Source: Phycisphaeraceae bacterium (GTDB lineage: Bacteria > Planctomycetota > Phycisphaerae > Phycisphaerales > UBA1924). Taken from it: a stretch of 64,000 bases of DNA. Below, one piece after another: positions 43,631 to 53,043 of the stretch. The DNA lies in contig JAHBXB010000002.1 in assembly GCA_019636655.1 (NCBI GenBank), positions 508,537 to 572,536 of the forward strand, written 5' to 3'. The position numbers and the translations under genes were made by a program. The notes beneath the pieces are model-generated. The model was not told the DNA's origin. It searched no databases and was given only the letters and a program-made list of their open reading frames with translations. The number at the start of each line of letters is the position of its first letter. Position 1 is the stretch's first letter.

Positions 43631-44577
43631 TCGAGCTCCGCGACGTCACCAAGAAATACGGCGACCTTACCGCCCTCGACTCACTCACCCTCTCCATCGG
43701 CGAGGGCGAGGTCTTCGGCTTCATCGGCCCCAACGGCGCCGGCAAGTCCACGACGATGAAGATCCTCGCCTGCCTCCTCCGCCCCGATTCCGGCTCCGCC
43801 TCTGTCGGCGGGCACGATGTCCTCACCGACGGCGACGCCATCCGCCGCCTCGTCGGCTACATGCCCGATTTCCTCGGCGTCTACGACGACCTCACCGTCG
43901 ACGAGTACCTCCAGTTCTTCGCCTCCGCCTTCCGCATCCCCTCGAGCAAGCGACGCGCCACCGTCGACGGCGTCCTCGATCTCACCGACCTGACCGCCAA
44001 GAAAAACGCCATGGTCGAGTCGCTCTCCCGCGGCATGCAGCAGCGGCTCGGCGTCGCCCGCGTCCTCATCCACGACCCCAAGGTCCTGCTCCTCGACGAG
44101 CCCGCCTCCGGCCTCGACCCCCGCGCCCGCATCGAGATGCGCGAACTCCTCACCGAGCTGGGCCGCATGGGCAAGACCATCATGGTCTCCTCCCACATCC
44201 TCTCCGAACTCGCGGAGATGTGCACCACCATCGGCATCATCGAACGCGGCAAACTCCTCTACGCCGGATCCATCCAGGACGCCTATGCCCGCGCCCAGGT
44301 CGGCCAGCGCGTCGCCGTCGGCCTCGAGCCAGGCGGCGCCCCGCTCGACCAGGCCATCCTCTCCCTCCAGCGGCACCCCGCCGTCGCCTCCGCGTTCCGC
44401 GAGAACACCCCGGGCAACGGCACGCTGCTCATCATCGAACTCCACGCCGACGCCACCAGCCACCACGGCGTCATCGAGACCCTCGTCGCCTCCGGCTGCC
44501 GAATCTCCTCCTTCACCCCGCGCCAGATCAAACTCGAGGACGCCTTCCTCCGCCTCACCAAGGGCCGCGTGAACTAG
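43627..44577 (+). CDS. ABC transporter ATP-binding protein
   Basis: 316 residues. The start is a TTG at 43627, seven bases after GGAG, overlapping the previous TGA; this gives the standard beginning MIELRDVTKKYGDLTALDSL. Walker A GFIGPNGAGKSTTMKILACL, Q-loop equivalent GYMPDFLGVYDDLTVDEYLQ, signature SLSRGMQQRLGVARVLIHDP, Walker B KVLLLDEPASGLDPRARIEM and H-loop TIMVSSHILSELAEMCTTIG. The signature reads L-S-R-G-M, as is common in ABC-2/NatA-type exporters. The C-terminal 80 residues are the extra domain of that subfamily. It works with the permease encoded 10 bases downstream. Substrate unknown. Confidence 0.95.
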   Translation: MIELRDVTKKYGDLTALDSLTLSIGEGEVFGFIGPNGAGKSTTMKILACLLRPDSGSASVGGHDVLTDGDAIRRLVGYMPDFLGVYDDLTVDEYLQFFASAFRIPSSKRRATVDGVLDLTDLTAKKNAMVESLSRGMQQRLGVARVLIHDPKVLLLDEPASGLDPRARIEMRELLTELGRMGKTIMVSSHILSELAEMCTTIGIIERGKLLYAGSIQDAYARAQVGQRVAVGLEPGGAPLDQAILSLQRHPAVASAFRENTPGNGTLLIIELHADATSHHGVIETLVASGCRISSFTPRQIKLEDAFLRLTKGRVN

Positions 44578-44587
44578 CCGACCTCCA

Positions 44588-46894
44588 ATGCCCGCCGACC
44601 GCGCCCCATCCCGCCTGGCCTTCCTGCTCGTCGTCGCCGCCGCGACCGGCGCGTACGCGTTCTCCGATGCCTGGTGGCCCCTCGCCGACCAGTTCCCGGG
44701 TCTCGAGGTGTACGCCTGGGCCCACGCGCTCGCGGTCATCGCGTCGATCGCGTGCCTCGTTCTCCTCTGGCGCTGCCGCCGGCCCATCGACCTCCTCCTC
44801 CCCTCCGCCATCGTCGCCGCGGTGCTGTTCCTCCACGGCCTCGCCTGGTTCAGCTTTGCCGATGCCGCGTTCGCCAGCGGCCTGGCCTTCCCGCCCAACG
44901 CCCCCGTTACCGGCCCGCTCGTGACCCCACTCATCCCGCTCATCGCGGCGCCGCTCCTGATCCTGATCACCTGGTTCCGCGTCTCCGGCCCGCCGAAGCC
45001 GAGACGCTCGCTCCGCAGGAGTCTCCGCGCCGGCCTCCGCTCGCTCAACCCGATCGCCCTCCTCCTGGGCCCTGTCTTCCAGAAGGAGGCCCGCGTCATC
45101 GGCCGCCGCCGGACCACCTACTGGGCCCGTGCCGCCTACCCGCTCGCACTCACGCTCATCGTCGGCCTGACCTACCTCGCGATGTCAAGCGACATCCGCG
45201 CCTCCACCGGAGCCTTCCGCCTCCAGCAACTCCAGCAGATCGCCCCCGTCCTCGGCACCGCCCTCGCCGCGTGCCAGTTCGCCCTGCTGGTCTTCATCGC
45301 CCCCATCCTCACCTCCGGCGGCATCTGCGACGAGCGCCGGGCACGCACCCTCCCCGCCCTCATGACCACCCCGATGACCTCCGCCCAGATCATCGGCGGC
45401 AAGCTCACCAGCCGCATCGTCGAGCTGTTCATCCTCGCGCTCGTCGGCCTCCCCCTGCTCCTGGCCCTCCGGGTCTTCGGCGGCCTCGAAGCCAGCACCA
45501 TCTTCGCATCAACGTGCGTCGCCCTCTCCGCCGCGGCCCTCGCCGCCGCCCTCGGGCTCATGTTCTCCATCTGGCACAAGCGCGCCGGCGTCGCCGCCGT
45601 CTTCGCCATGCTCACCATGGTCGCCTTCGCGCTCGTCCCCGTCTCCATCTTCGTCGCCCTCGAGCTCCGCGCCATCGGCGGCACCGGCCCGCCCCCCGGG
45701 TGGATCTTCGCCCTCGCCGCGCCCGCCACGATGTTCCTCGTGGTCCTGAGCACCTTCGAACCCGAAGCCGCCGCGATGATGGACGTCCACTTCGGCGGGC
45801 AGTTCGCTGTCCCAGCCTGGGTCCTCAACGTCGCCCTCAACCTGATCCTCACCGGCGCCGTCGTCGCCTTCTCGACCGTCGCCCTCCGCGCCGTGCTGAT
45901 CGCCGAGGCCGCCGGCGCCACCATCGATTCGCAGCCGAGACGCGCCCGCCGTCGCCGCGCCGCCCCAGCGCCCTCTTCGCCAGATGGCGAGCCTCGCGCC
46001 GAAGCCCTCTCGACCCAGGACGACGACGCCGTCGTCGAATCCCACCGCAAGCGCACCGTCTCCGACCGCCCGGTCCTCTGGCGCGAGGTCCGGCAGGCCG
46101 CCTTCGGCAGCCGCTGGCCGCTCCAGGTCTTCTCCGTCGTCGCCGTGCTCTCTCTCGCCTGGCTCTACTGGCGCTTCGGGCTCTTTGATGAGACCCTCCA
46201 CGGCATCGTCGGCTCCGTCATCATCCTCGCCATCTGCCTCCACGCCGCCGTCTCCGCCACCGCCGCCATCAACGGCGAGCGCGAGGCCCAGACCTGGGAC
46301 GTCCTCCTCACCACCACCCTCACCGGCCGCGAGATCATCCTCGGCAAGCTCCTCGGCTCCATCCGCCGCCAGTGGTTCCTCTTCGCCGTCCTCGTCGCCC
46401 ACTTCTCGATCTCTGTACTCGCCGGCGCCGTCCACCCCGTCACCGTCTTCCAGGTTCTGCTCATCGCGCTCTGCGCCTCGGTCTTCCTCAACGGCACCGG
46501 CCTGCTCCTGAGCCTCCTCTTCCGCCGCTCCACCATCGCCGCCGTGCTCAACATCTCACTCGCCCTCCTGCTCTGGATCGGGCTTCCCGTCGGCGTCTCC
46601 ATCCTCAATGAACTCTTCAGCTACCGCGGCGGCAACGAACTCGACTGGATCATGCAGTGCTTCATCACCATCAACCCCGTCGTCATGACCTCGGTCTCGC
46701 TTCAGGAAGGCGTCGCCCGGAACCCATGGGTGTTCGATACCTACGACAGGTACTCCATGCCGACAGGCTCTATGGGCCTCGCGGGCTTCACCGCCTGGCT
46801 CCTCGGCGGCTGCCTCCTCCAGGCCGGCTTCGGCCTCGCCTGCGTCTGGGTGTCGATCCACTTCTTCCGCCGCCTCGCGGGCCGCTGCTCCTGA
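44588..46894 (+). CDS. ABC-2-type permease, double length
   Basis: 768 residues with about 15 hydrophobic segments. Three helices open the protein, then an ABC-2 module (NPIALLLGPVFQKEARVIGR, ILTSGGICDERRARTLPALM, MTTPMTSAQIIGGKLTSRIV). A cytoplasmic linker of roughly 70 residues, Arg-rich then acidic, follows (PRRARRRRAAPAPSSPDGEP). A second module repeats the pattern (RPVLWREVRQAAFGSRWPLQ, AINGEREAQTWDVLLTTTLT, GREIILGKLLGSIRRQWFLF). The repeated 'E-R...W/L-LLTTP/LT ... GKL' motif shows an internal duplication, so one polypeptide can make the whole pore with the ATPase dimer. End of the operon; the nitroreductase gene starts 20 bases later. Confidence 0.85.
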   Translation: MPADRAPSRLAFLLVVAAATGAYAFSDAWWPLADQFPGLEVYAWAHALAVIASIACLVLLWRCRRPIDLLLPSAIVAAVLFLHGLAWFSFADAAFASGLAFPPNAPVTGPLVTPLIPLIAAPLLILITWFRVSGPPKPRRSLRRSLRAGLRSLNPIALLLGPVFQKEARVIGRRRTTYWARAAYPLALTLIVGLTYLAMSSDIRASTGAFRLQQLQQIAPVLGTALAACQFALLVFIAPILTSGGICDERRARTLPALMTTPMTSAQIIGGKLTSRIVELFILALVGLPLLLALRVFGGLEASTIFASTCVALSAAALAAALGLMFSIWHKRAGVAAVFAMLTMVAFALVPVSIFVALELRAIGGTGPPPGWIFALAAPATMFLVVLSTFEPEAAAMMDVHFGGQFAVPAWVLNVALNLILTGAVVAFSTVALRAVLIAEAAGATIDSQPRRARRRRAAPAPSSPDGEPRAEALSTQDDDAVVESHRKRTVSDRPVLWREVRQAAFGSRWPLQVFSVVAVLSLAWLYWRFGLFDETLHGIVGSVIILAICLHAAVSATAAINGEREAQTWDVLLTTTLTGREIILGKLLGSIRRQWFLFAVLVAHFSISVLAGAVHPVTVFQVLLIALCASVFLNGTGLLLSLLFRRSTIAAVLNISLALLLWIGLPVGVSILNELFSYRGGNELDWIMQCFITINPVVMTSVSLQEGVARNPWVFDTYDRYSMPTGSMGLAGFTAWLLGGCLLQAGFGLACVWVSIHFFRRLAGRCS

Positions 46895-46914
46895 TCCCAC
46901 ACACGTCGTGCCCC

Positions 46915-47565
46915 ATGCCCAATCCCCTCACCATCCCCCTCGATCCCTACACCCCCGCGGCTACCTCTCAGGCCGCCGCGAACGCCTTCTTCGAAGTCAT
47001 ACGCCGCCGCCGCAGCGTCCGCGACTTCTCCCCGGCCCCCGTCCCGCGCGAGACCATCGAGTGGTGCGTCCGCGCCGCCGGCGCCGCCCCCTCGGGCGCC
47101 AACAAGCAGCCCTGGCGATTCGTCTGCATCAGCGACCCCGCACTCAAGCGCGAGATCCGCGCCGGCGCCGAGGCCGAGGAGCGCGAGTTCTACACCCGCC
47201 GCGCCACCCCCGAATGGCTCGCCGACCTCGACCCCCTTGGCACCGGCCCCGACAAGCCCTTCCTCGAAACCGCCCCCTGGCTCGTCGCCGTCTTCAAACT
47301 CATGAAGACCGACGACGGCGGCGCCGTCTACTACGTCAACGAGTCCGTCGGCATCGCCGTCGGCCTGTTCCTCGCCGCCGCCCACCACGCCGGCCTCGCC
47401 ACCCTCACCCACACCCCCAGCCCCATGGCCTTCCTCGCCAAGATCCTCGACCGCCCGCCCCACGAACGCCCCTTCCTCCTCATCCCTGTCGGCCTCCCCG
47501 CCCCCGGCTGCACCGTCCCCAACATCGATCGCCACCCCCTCGACCACATCGCCGTCTGGCGCTAG
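46915..47565 (+). CDS. Nitroreductase-family flavoprotein
   Basis: 216 residues from the ATG at 46915. FMN-dependent oxidoreductase of the nitroreductase fold: ANAFFEVIRRRRSVRDFSPA (FMN-phosphate Arg and Ser), IEWCVRAAGAAPSGANKQPW (second FMN loop), RFVCISDPALKREIRAGAEA, WLVAVFKLMKTDDGGAVYYV, SVGIAVGLFLAAAHHAGLAT and ERPFLLIPVGLPAPGC near the end. The insertion around EREFYTRRATPEWLADLDPL is like the iodotyrosine-deiodinase-related branch of the family. The electron acceptor is unknown. It sits just after the ABC permease and may be read through from that operon. Confidence 0.9.
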   Translation: MPNPLTIPLDPYTPAATSQAAANAFFEVIRRRRSVRDFSPAPVPRETIEWCVRAAGAAPSGANKQPWRFVCISDPALKREIRAGAEAEEREFYTRRATPEWLADLDPLGTGPDKPFLETAPWLVAVFKLMKTDDGGAVYYVNESVGIAVGLFLAAAHHAGLATLTHTPSPMAFLAKILDRPPHERPFLLIPVGLPAPGCTVPNIDRHPLDHIAVWR

Positions 47566-47580
47566 CCCGTCGGCCCTGCC

Positions 47581-47586
47581 GATAAT
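47581..47586 (+). promoter_or_regulatory. Leaderless -10 element for the 943-residue secreted protein
   Basis: GATAAT ends six bases before the ATG at 47593. It is the closest match to TATAAT among the start-proximal elements; no -35 box is visible. Confidence 0.45.
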
Positions 47587-47592
47587 CCACCC

Positions 47593-50424
47593 ATGCCCTT
47601 CCCCCGCGCCAGCGTTGCGCGCACCCTTCTCGCCCTCGCCGCGGCAATCCTCGCCGCCCGCCCTCTCGCGGCCGCCGCCCAGCCCACCGCAGACCGCCCC
47701 CCCTCCGCCCGCCGCGTCGTCCACCTCTTCGATTTCGAGGAGCACCTCCCCGACTCCACCGGCTTCGTCAACCCCGACCCCGTCCCACTCAACTGGGAAC
47801 GCGTCTGGTCCACCCCAACCTCCCCCCCTCCCCTCCGCGGTTTCCCCCAGTGGAACGCCGCCGCCTTCGACCTCACCACCGCCCACTCCGGCGAGGCCTC
47901 GGTCAAACTCCCTGCCAACGGCGGCTCCACCCGCCTCTCCCTCGCCCCCGGCGTCATCCCCGTCCTCCCCGGCGGCGACTACCTCGTCTCCGCCTACGTC
48001 CGCACCAACAACCTCCGCTCCGCCCGCGCCTTCGTCGTCACCCGCTTCCTCGACGCCTCCCGCACCCCCATCCCCGGCTCCGAGGCCCGGTCCCTCCCCA
48101 TCGAATCCCAGGACGAATGGACCCCCGTCCTCCTCGATCTCCGCGGCAAGTTCGATTCCGCCGTCTTCCTCCAGATCGATCTCGAGCTCCTCCAAGCCGT
48201 CAAGTTCCAGCCCCCGGGCCCCCTCGCCGAGCAGACCGTCTTCCTCGAAGACCTCGACGCCGCCGCGTGGTTCGACGACGTCGCCGTCTTCCTCATCCCA
48301 CGCACCGAACTGGTCACAACGGCCCCCGCCAACCTCTTCCTCGCCCCCGACCGCCCCCTGCTCCGCACCATGGTCCGCGACATGGTCGGCGACGACCTGC
48401 AGGCCCGGATCTCCATCATCGACGCCGACGGCCACGTCGTCGCCTCGAACAAGACCGACGTCGATCCCTCCGGCCGCCCCTCCGACTGGACCCCGGACCT
48501 GCCCGCCTTCGGCTGGTACCGCGCCACGCTCGAGACCTACCACGAAGCCGCCCTCGTCGGCCGCGCCTCGCTCGACCTGATCTGGTTCCCTCCGCTTCCC
48601 GCTGACTCCTCCACCACCGCCCCCGAGCGGACCCGCTTCGGAATCGCCGCCGACGTCGATGCCCCCGAGGACCAGCCCTGGCCCCGGTTCCTCCCTCACC
48701 TGACCTCCGCCACCGGCGCCGGCTTCCTCATCCTCCCCGCGGCCGACCCAACCCAGTTCCCCCTGGAGCGCACCGACGACGCCCCCGGGCTCACCACCGT
48801 CATCGATCAGCTCCTCGACCGGCAGGTCGATCTCACCGTCTCATTCCACGGCGTCTCCCGCGCCACCGCCCGCGAACTGGATATCGACTCCTCCGACACC
48901 CTCGCAGCGATCGCCCGCGCCGAGACCGTCTGGCTCCCTCTCCTCGCGCCGATGCTCGAGCGCTACGGCCAGCGCATCCGCCGCTGGCAGATCGGCCCCA
49001 CCGGCGCCGACGCCGCCGCGTGGCGCGCCGACCCGGCCGCGGTCGGCGCCTTCCGCGCGGGCGTCGGCCGGTTCGTCCCCGGCCCGGTCATCAGCCTCCC
49101 CTGGCGCGCCGAGTTTCCGCCGCCAGCGCAGGGCGCCGCCGGCGTCGGCGCCGACTCAGTCTCCGACTTCATCCCCTACACGTTCCCCGCGTCCTCGATC
49201 TTCCCCACCCTCGACTCGTGGTACGCGACCGCCGCCGCGATCGTCCCCCCGCCCCCGAACCTCCCCATCGACCTCGTCCTCGATGTCGCGCCGACCACCT
49301 CCTTCGGCAACCGCGCCGGCGCCGCGGACCTGGTCCGGCGCACCGCCGACGCCTTCGTCGCCGCCGAGCGGGCCGGCATGCCCCGCCAGCCCCGGCTCGC
49401 CATCCGAGACGCCTGGCGGGTGGTCCCCGGCGATCCCCCCGCCGTGGCGCCCGCCCCGCATCTCGCGGCGTGGCGGACCATCATCGATCACTTCACCGGC
49501 CGGCGCGCCGTCGCCGAACTCCCCATCACGCCCGGCGTCCGCGCCGTCGTCCTTGCGGATCGAACTCCCGCGCCCATCGGCGCCCCCTCCCGCGGCACCA
49601 TCGTCGCCTGGAACCATTCCGCCGACCCGAAGCGCGCCATCCTCCACGCCTACCTCGGCGATTCCCCCGTCACCGTCACCGATATCTTCGGCAACTCCCG
49701 CCTCCTCGAGCCCGACCGCGCCCGCGCCTACCTGATCGCCATCCCCTCCACCCCCATCTTCATCGACGGCATCGATCCCAACGTCGCCCGCTTCGTCTCG
49801 TCGTTCCGCATCGAGCCCGGCTTCGCCCCGGCCTCCATCACCGAGCACGATCACCGCATCGTCCTCGAGAATCCCTGGCCCATCCGCATCTCCGGCAAGA
49901 TCCAGATCGTCGAACCCGTCGACGGTCGCGGCGGCTGGACCATCTCGCCGCGCGGCCCCGTCCCCATCTCCATCGCCCCCGGCGCCTCGCAGCGCATCCC
50001 CCTCACCTTCGCCTTCGGCGCCGCCCAGGAGTCCGGCCCGCAGCCGTTCAAGGCCATCGTCACGCTCAGCGCCGACCGGACCCTCCCGCCCCTCGAACTC
50101 GAGACCAGCATCGACATCGGCCTCCCCGAACTCGATCTCACCGCCGATCTCATCCTCGGCCCTACACCAGCCGGCCCCGATGCCTCCGTCGTCGCCACCA
50201 TCGTCAACCGTGGCGCCTCACCCCGCACGCTCCGCCTCACCGCTCTCGCCTCGGGCTACGCCACTCAGGAACAGCCCATCTCCAACCTCGCTCCCGGCGA
50301 GTCCGCAGTAAAGAAGTTCCTCTTCAAGGATGCCGCGGCGAAGATCCCCTCCAAGCGCATCCGCCTCTCTCTCAGCGATATCGACGCCCCCGAGCGGCTG
50401 AACATCTCCGTCCAGATGCCCTGA
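47593..50424 (+). CDS. Large secreted protein, possible carbohydrate-active enzyme
   Basis: 943 residues. A signal peptide (LLALAAAILAARPLAAAAQP) is followed by a carbohydrate-binding-like beta-sandwich (HLFDFEEHLPDSTGFVNPDP, AHSGEASVKLPANGGSTRLS, GGDYLVSAYVRTNNLRSARA, with AWFDDVAVFLIPRTEL closing it). The middle (about 330-640) alternates strands and helices as in a TIM barrel (TRFGIAADVDAPEDQPWPRF, YGQRIRRWQIGPTGADAAAW, PNLPIDLVLDVAPTTSFGNR). The C-terminal 300 residues are Ig- or NEW3-like strands (PDASVVATIVNRGASPRTLR). I recognise no catalytic motif, so glycoside hydrolase is only a guess from layout. Preceded by its own GATAAT six bases from the ATG. Very C-rich codon ends. Confidence 0.65.
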   Translation: MPFPRASVARTLLALAAAILAARPLAAAAQPTADRPPSARRVVHLFDFEEHLPDSTGFVNPDPVPLNWERVWSTPTSPPPLRGFPQWNAAAFDLTTAHSGEASVKLPANGGSTRLSLAPGVIPVLPGGDYLVSAYVRTNNLRSARAFVVTRFLDASRTPIPGSEARSLPIESQDEWTPVLLDLRGKFDSAVFLQIDLELLQAVKFQPPGPLAEQTVFLEDLDAAAWFDDVAVFLIPRTELVTTAPANLFLAPDRPLLRTMVRDMVGDDLQARISIIDADGHVVASNKTDVDPSGRPSDWTPDLPAFGWYRATLETYHEAALVGRASLDLIWFPPLPADSSTTAPERTRFGIAADVDAPEDQPWPRFLPHLTSATGAGFLILPAADPTQFPLERTDDAPGLTTVIDQLLDRQVDLTVSFHGVSRATARELDIDSSDTLAAIARAETVWLPLLAPMLERYGQRIRRWQIGPTGADAAAWRADPAAVGAFRAGVGRFVPGPVISLPWRAEFPPPAQGAAGVGADSVSDFIPYTFPASSIFPTLDSWYATAAAIVPPPPNLPIDLVLDVAPTTSFGNRAGAADLVRRTADAFVAAERAGMPRQPRLAIRDAWRVVPGDPPAVAPAPHLAAWRTIIDHFTGRRAVAELPITPGVRAVVLADRTPAPIGAPSRGTIVAWNHSADPKRAILHAYLGDSPVTVTDIFGNSRLLEPDRARAYLIAIPSTPIFIDGIDPNVARFVSSFRIEPGFAPASITEHDHRIVLENPWPIRISGKIQIVEPVDGRGGWTISPRGPVPISIAPGASQRIPLTFAFGAAQESGPQPFKAIVTLSADRTLPPLELETSIDIGLPELDLTADLILGPTPAGPDASVVATIVNRGASPRTLRLTALASGYATQEQPISNLAPGESAVKKFLFKDAAAKIPSKRIRLSLSDIDAPERLNISVQMP

Positions 50425-50426
50425 CG

Positions 50427-50432
50427 TATCCT
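50427..50432 (+). promoter_or_regulatory. Leaderless -10 element for the DinB-like gene
   Basis: TATCCT ends six bases before the ATG at 50439; no Shine-Dalgarno in the gap. Confidence 0.4.
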
Positions 50433-50438
50433 TTGATC

Positions 50439-50981
50439 ATGACCCCGCAATCGGTCCTCTCCGAAGCCGTCCTCCTCTCCAAGTCGCTCACCGCCCGCTA
50501 CCTCGCAGGCTTCGACGACTCCAACCACACCACCCAGGCCCCCGGCCTCCCCAATCACACCGCCTGGTGCCTCGGCCACTGCGCCTTCATCATGCACCGC
50601 ATCGCCGAGGTGATCGAGCGGGACCTCTCTTCGCTCCCCGACGTCCCCATGATCCCCGAGTCCGAGTTCCTCCCCGGCGACGTCGGCGACCGCTCCCGCT
50701 TCGCCATCGAGGCCGTCGCCTTCAAGTCAGACCCCGTCGACGACGCCTCCCTCTACCCGCCCATGGCCCGCTGCGTCGAGATCTACAACTCCGCGTGCGA
50801 CCGCCTCGCCGCGGCGGCCCGCGCCGCACCCGACACAAGCCTCTCCCGGGCCATCACCTGGGGCGCCCTGCAGACCACGGCGTTCGCGATCATCCTCCGC
50901 ATGCTCTTCCACAACGGCTTCCACGCCGGCCAGATCGCGGATCTCCGGCGCGTCCTCGGGTTCAAGTCGATCTTCGCATGA
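50439..50981 (+). CDS. DinB-like (DUF664-type) metal-binding protein
   Basis: 180 residues. A four-helix bundle with the conserved His pattern of DinB-like proteins: GLPNHTAWCLGHCAFIMHRI carries the first His group, and RMLFHNGFHAGQIADLRRVL carries H-N-x-x-H near the C-terminus, which together would bind one metal. The middle (AVAFKSDPVDDASLYPPMAR, VEIYNSACDRLAAAARAAPD) fits the family. Members include thiol-dependent S-transferases, but many are uncharacterised, so the reaction stays open. Start set by TATCCT six bases upstream. Short monocistronic unit. Confidence 0.78.
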   Translation: MTPQSVLSEAVLLSKSLTARYLAGFDDSNHTTQAPGLPNHTAWCLGHCAFIMHRIAEVIERDLSSLPDVPMIPESEFLPGDVGDRSRFAIEAVAFKSDPVDDASLYPPMARCVEIYNSACDRLAAAARAAPDTSLSRAITWGALQTTAFAIILRMLFHNGFHAGQIADLRRVLGFKSIFA

Positions 50982-51021
50982 CAGCGCGCAACGAAGCCGC
51001 GCGTTGATCCTTCCGGCTCTC

Positions 51022-51516
51022 ATGACTCCACCCGCCAACGCTTCCCCCAATCGCCCCTGGGACCATCACGCCTGCTGGCAGTGCGGCTACGACCTCACCG
51101 GCTCCGACCTTCCCGGTCTGAACTGGAACTGCCCCGAGTGCGGAACCACCAACCTGCCCGGCGATGACGTCGCGTCTCCGCTCCAGAACAAGCCGCGCCC
51201 GAGCCTGTGGCTGGTCGCACTGATCGTGCTCGTCCCGGGCCTCGTCATCGGGGCCGCCGGGGCCCTGTTGCTCCTCATCGCGCCCGGAGTGGCGGCGGAC
51301 CCGTCGTACGGGCTCTTCTTCTTCCTGCTCGCCATGCTCGCGGCCTTCGGCGGCACGGTGCTCTGGTCGATCTACATCCCCCGCGCCATCATCCGCCGCC
51401 GAGTCCCGCACAACCGCGCCGTGAGGATCGAGGCCACCCTGTCGGTCGCCATCCTTATAGGAAACCCCGTCCTGATGTGGACCGCGTATCTCGTCGCGAC
51501 CATTGTGTTCCGGTAA
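51022..51516 (+). CDS. Membrane protein with N-terminal zinc ribbon (CWQCGYDLT ... CPECG)
   Basis: 164 residues from the ATG at 51022. The N-terminus HHACWQCGYDLTGSDLPGLN followed by WNCPECGTTN is the same zinc-ribbon module found at the C-terminus of the protein encoded at 14889-15362. Three membrane helices follow: WLVALIVLVPGLVIGAAGAL, YGLFFFLLAMLAAFGGTVLW and IEATLSVAILIGNPVLMWTA. The arrangement suggests a cytoplasmic zinc knuckle tethered to the membrane. Function unknown. A TTG at 51004 is another possible start. Convergent with radA, whose stop is 15 bases away. Confidence 0.72.
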   Translation: MTPPANASPNRPWDHHACWQCGYDLTGSDLPGLNWNCPECGTTNLPGDDVASPLQNKPRPSLWLVALIVLVPGLVIGAAGALLLLIAPGVAADPSYGLFFFLLAMLAAFGGTVLWSIYIPRAIIRRRVPHNRAVRIEATLSVAILIGNPVLMWTAYLVATIVFR

Positions 51517-51531
51517 ACCAGCTGACTGACC

Positions 51532-53037
51532 TCACCCCAACTCCCCCATCGCCTCACCCACGCTTTTCACCCGCACCACCTCGACCCCGCCGACGCTCTT
51601 TGGTTTCCCCTCCGACTTCCCCCGTCCCGGCACGATCACCCTTCCAAACCCGAGCCGCGCCGCCTCCTTCACCCGCTGCTCCACCTGCGTCACCGAGCGC
51701 ACCTCGCCCCCCAGCCCCACCTCCCCCACCGCCACCGTCCCGGCCGGCAGCGACTTCTTGTAATGCGCCCCGGCGATCGCCAGCAGCAGCGCCAGGTCCG
51801 CCGCGGGCTCGGCCACGCGAATGCCCCCCACGCTGCTCGCGAAGATGTCCCGGTCCGCCAGCCGCAGCCCCGCGTGCTGCTCCAGCACGGCGATGATCAT
51901 CGCGAGCCGGTTCGCATCCAGCCCGCTGCTCTTGCGCTTCGCCGCGCCAAGGAACCCCGTCGCCGTCAGCGCCTGCACCTCCACCATCACGCACCGTGTG
52001 CCCGTCATCACGGGGCAGACCACGGTCCCCGGCCGCGCCTCCCCGGCTCCCAGCACGCCCACGCCCATCCCCTCGGGCACCTCGCGCAGCCCTTCGCCGG
52101 TCATCTCGAACAGCCCGATCTCCAGCGTCGTCCCGAACCGGTTCTTCACGCCGCGGATCACGCGGTGCGCGTGGTACCGGTCCCCCTCGAAGTACAGCAC
52201 CGCGTCCACCAGGTGCTCCAGCAACCGCGGCCCCGCCAGTTGCCCGTCCTTGGTCACGTGCCCCACGAGCACCACGGCGATCCCCGTCAGTTTCGCCAGG
52301 TACACCAGCTCGGCGCACACCCTCCGCAGCTGCGTCACGCTCCCCGCCGCGGCATCCACATCCGCCTTGTACACCATCTGCACCGAGTCGATCACCACGA
52401 CCGCCGGCTCCACCCGCCGCACCTGTTCCACGACCCGCGCGAGGTTCGTGTCCGCGAGCACGAAGAGCCCCGGCGCGGCATCCACGCCCAGCCGCGCCGC
52501 CCGCAGCCGCACCTGCTCGGCGCTCTCCTCGCTCGAGACGTACAGCACCCTCGCCCCCGCGCCATCCCCGGTCCCCTCGCCGCGGCGCGACGGCATCTTC
52601 CCCGCAGCCTGCAGCATTAGCGTGCTCTTGCCGATCCCCGGATCGCCACCCACCAGCACCACGCTCCCCGCCACCAGCCCCCCGCCCAGCACGCGGTCCA
52701 ACTCGCCGATCCCCGTCGAGATCCGCGCCACCCCCGCGCCGCCGTCGCGCGCGACCTCCGCGATCGGCCTCGCCCCGCCGCTCCCCGCGATTCCGACATC
52801 CTCCGGCCTCGCCCCCTCGCGGATCGCCTCCCACGCCCCCCACGCGGCCACACCCCCGCCTCCAACCCCCGCGCCGATCCCCTCCACCACGCCGCGCTGC
52901 GGGTCGCGCCCCGCCGACTTCTCCTCGCGGTGCTCCTCCAGCGCATCCCATGCGCCGCACTCCGGGCACTTGCCCATCCACCGTGTCTGCACCCCGCCGC
53001 ACGTCCGGCACACGTACATCTGCCTCACCTTGGCCAT
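51532..53037 (-). CDS. radA: DNA repair protein RadA (Sms)
   Basis: 501 residues. RadA is a RecA-related helicase that drives branch migration in recombination. The N-terminal C4 zinc finger reads YVCRTCGGVQTRWMGKCPEC. Walker A is LVGGDPGIGKSTLMLQAAGK, then RVLYVSSEESAEQVRLRAAR, Walker B-like AVVVIDSVQMVYKADVDAA, and the RadA-specific K-N-R-F-G in VIRGVKNRFGTTLEIGLFEM. The C-terminal Lon-like part (FLGAAKRKSSGLDANRLAMI, VGGIRVAEPAADLALLLAIA, AVGEVGLGGEVRSVTQVEQR) completes it. An extra Gly-rich linker of 50 residues follows the zinc finger. The start is taken at 53037 because MAKVRQMYVC is canonical and TATCGT lies six bases upstream; the frame itself runs open through the antisense of the next two genes. 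Confidence 0.96.
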   Translation of the reverse strand: MAKVRQMYVCRTCGGVQTRWMGKCPECGAWDALEEHREEKSAGRDPQRGVVEGIGAGVGGGGVAAWGAWEAIREGARPEDVGIAGSGGARPIAEVARDGGAGVARISTGIGELDRVLGGGLVAGSVVLVGGDPGIGKSTLMLQAAGKMPSRRGEGTGDGAGARVLYVSSEESAEQVRLRAARLGVDAAPGLFVLADTNLARVVEQVRRVEPAVVVIDSVQMVYKADVDAAAGSVTQLRRVCAELVYLAKLTGIAVVLVGHVTKDGQLAGPRLLEHLVDAVLYFEGDRYHAHRVIRGVKNRFGTTLEIGLFEMTGEGLREVPEGMGVGVLGAGEARPGTVVCPVMTGTRCVMVEVQALTATGFLGAAKRKSSGLDANRLAMIIAVLEQHAGLRLADRDIFASSVGGIRVAEPAADLALLLAIAGAHYKKSLPAGTVAVGEVGLGGEVRSVTQVEQRVKEAARLGFGRVIVPGRGKSEGKPKSVGGVEVVRVKSVGEAMGELG

Positions 53038-53043
53038 GCCCGC

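Noticed and set aside
46741-48699. A 652-codon minus-strand frame
   Set aside because: Almost entirely Gly/Glu/Asp/Val, crossing the junction of two real plus-strand genes.
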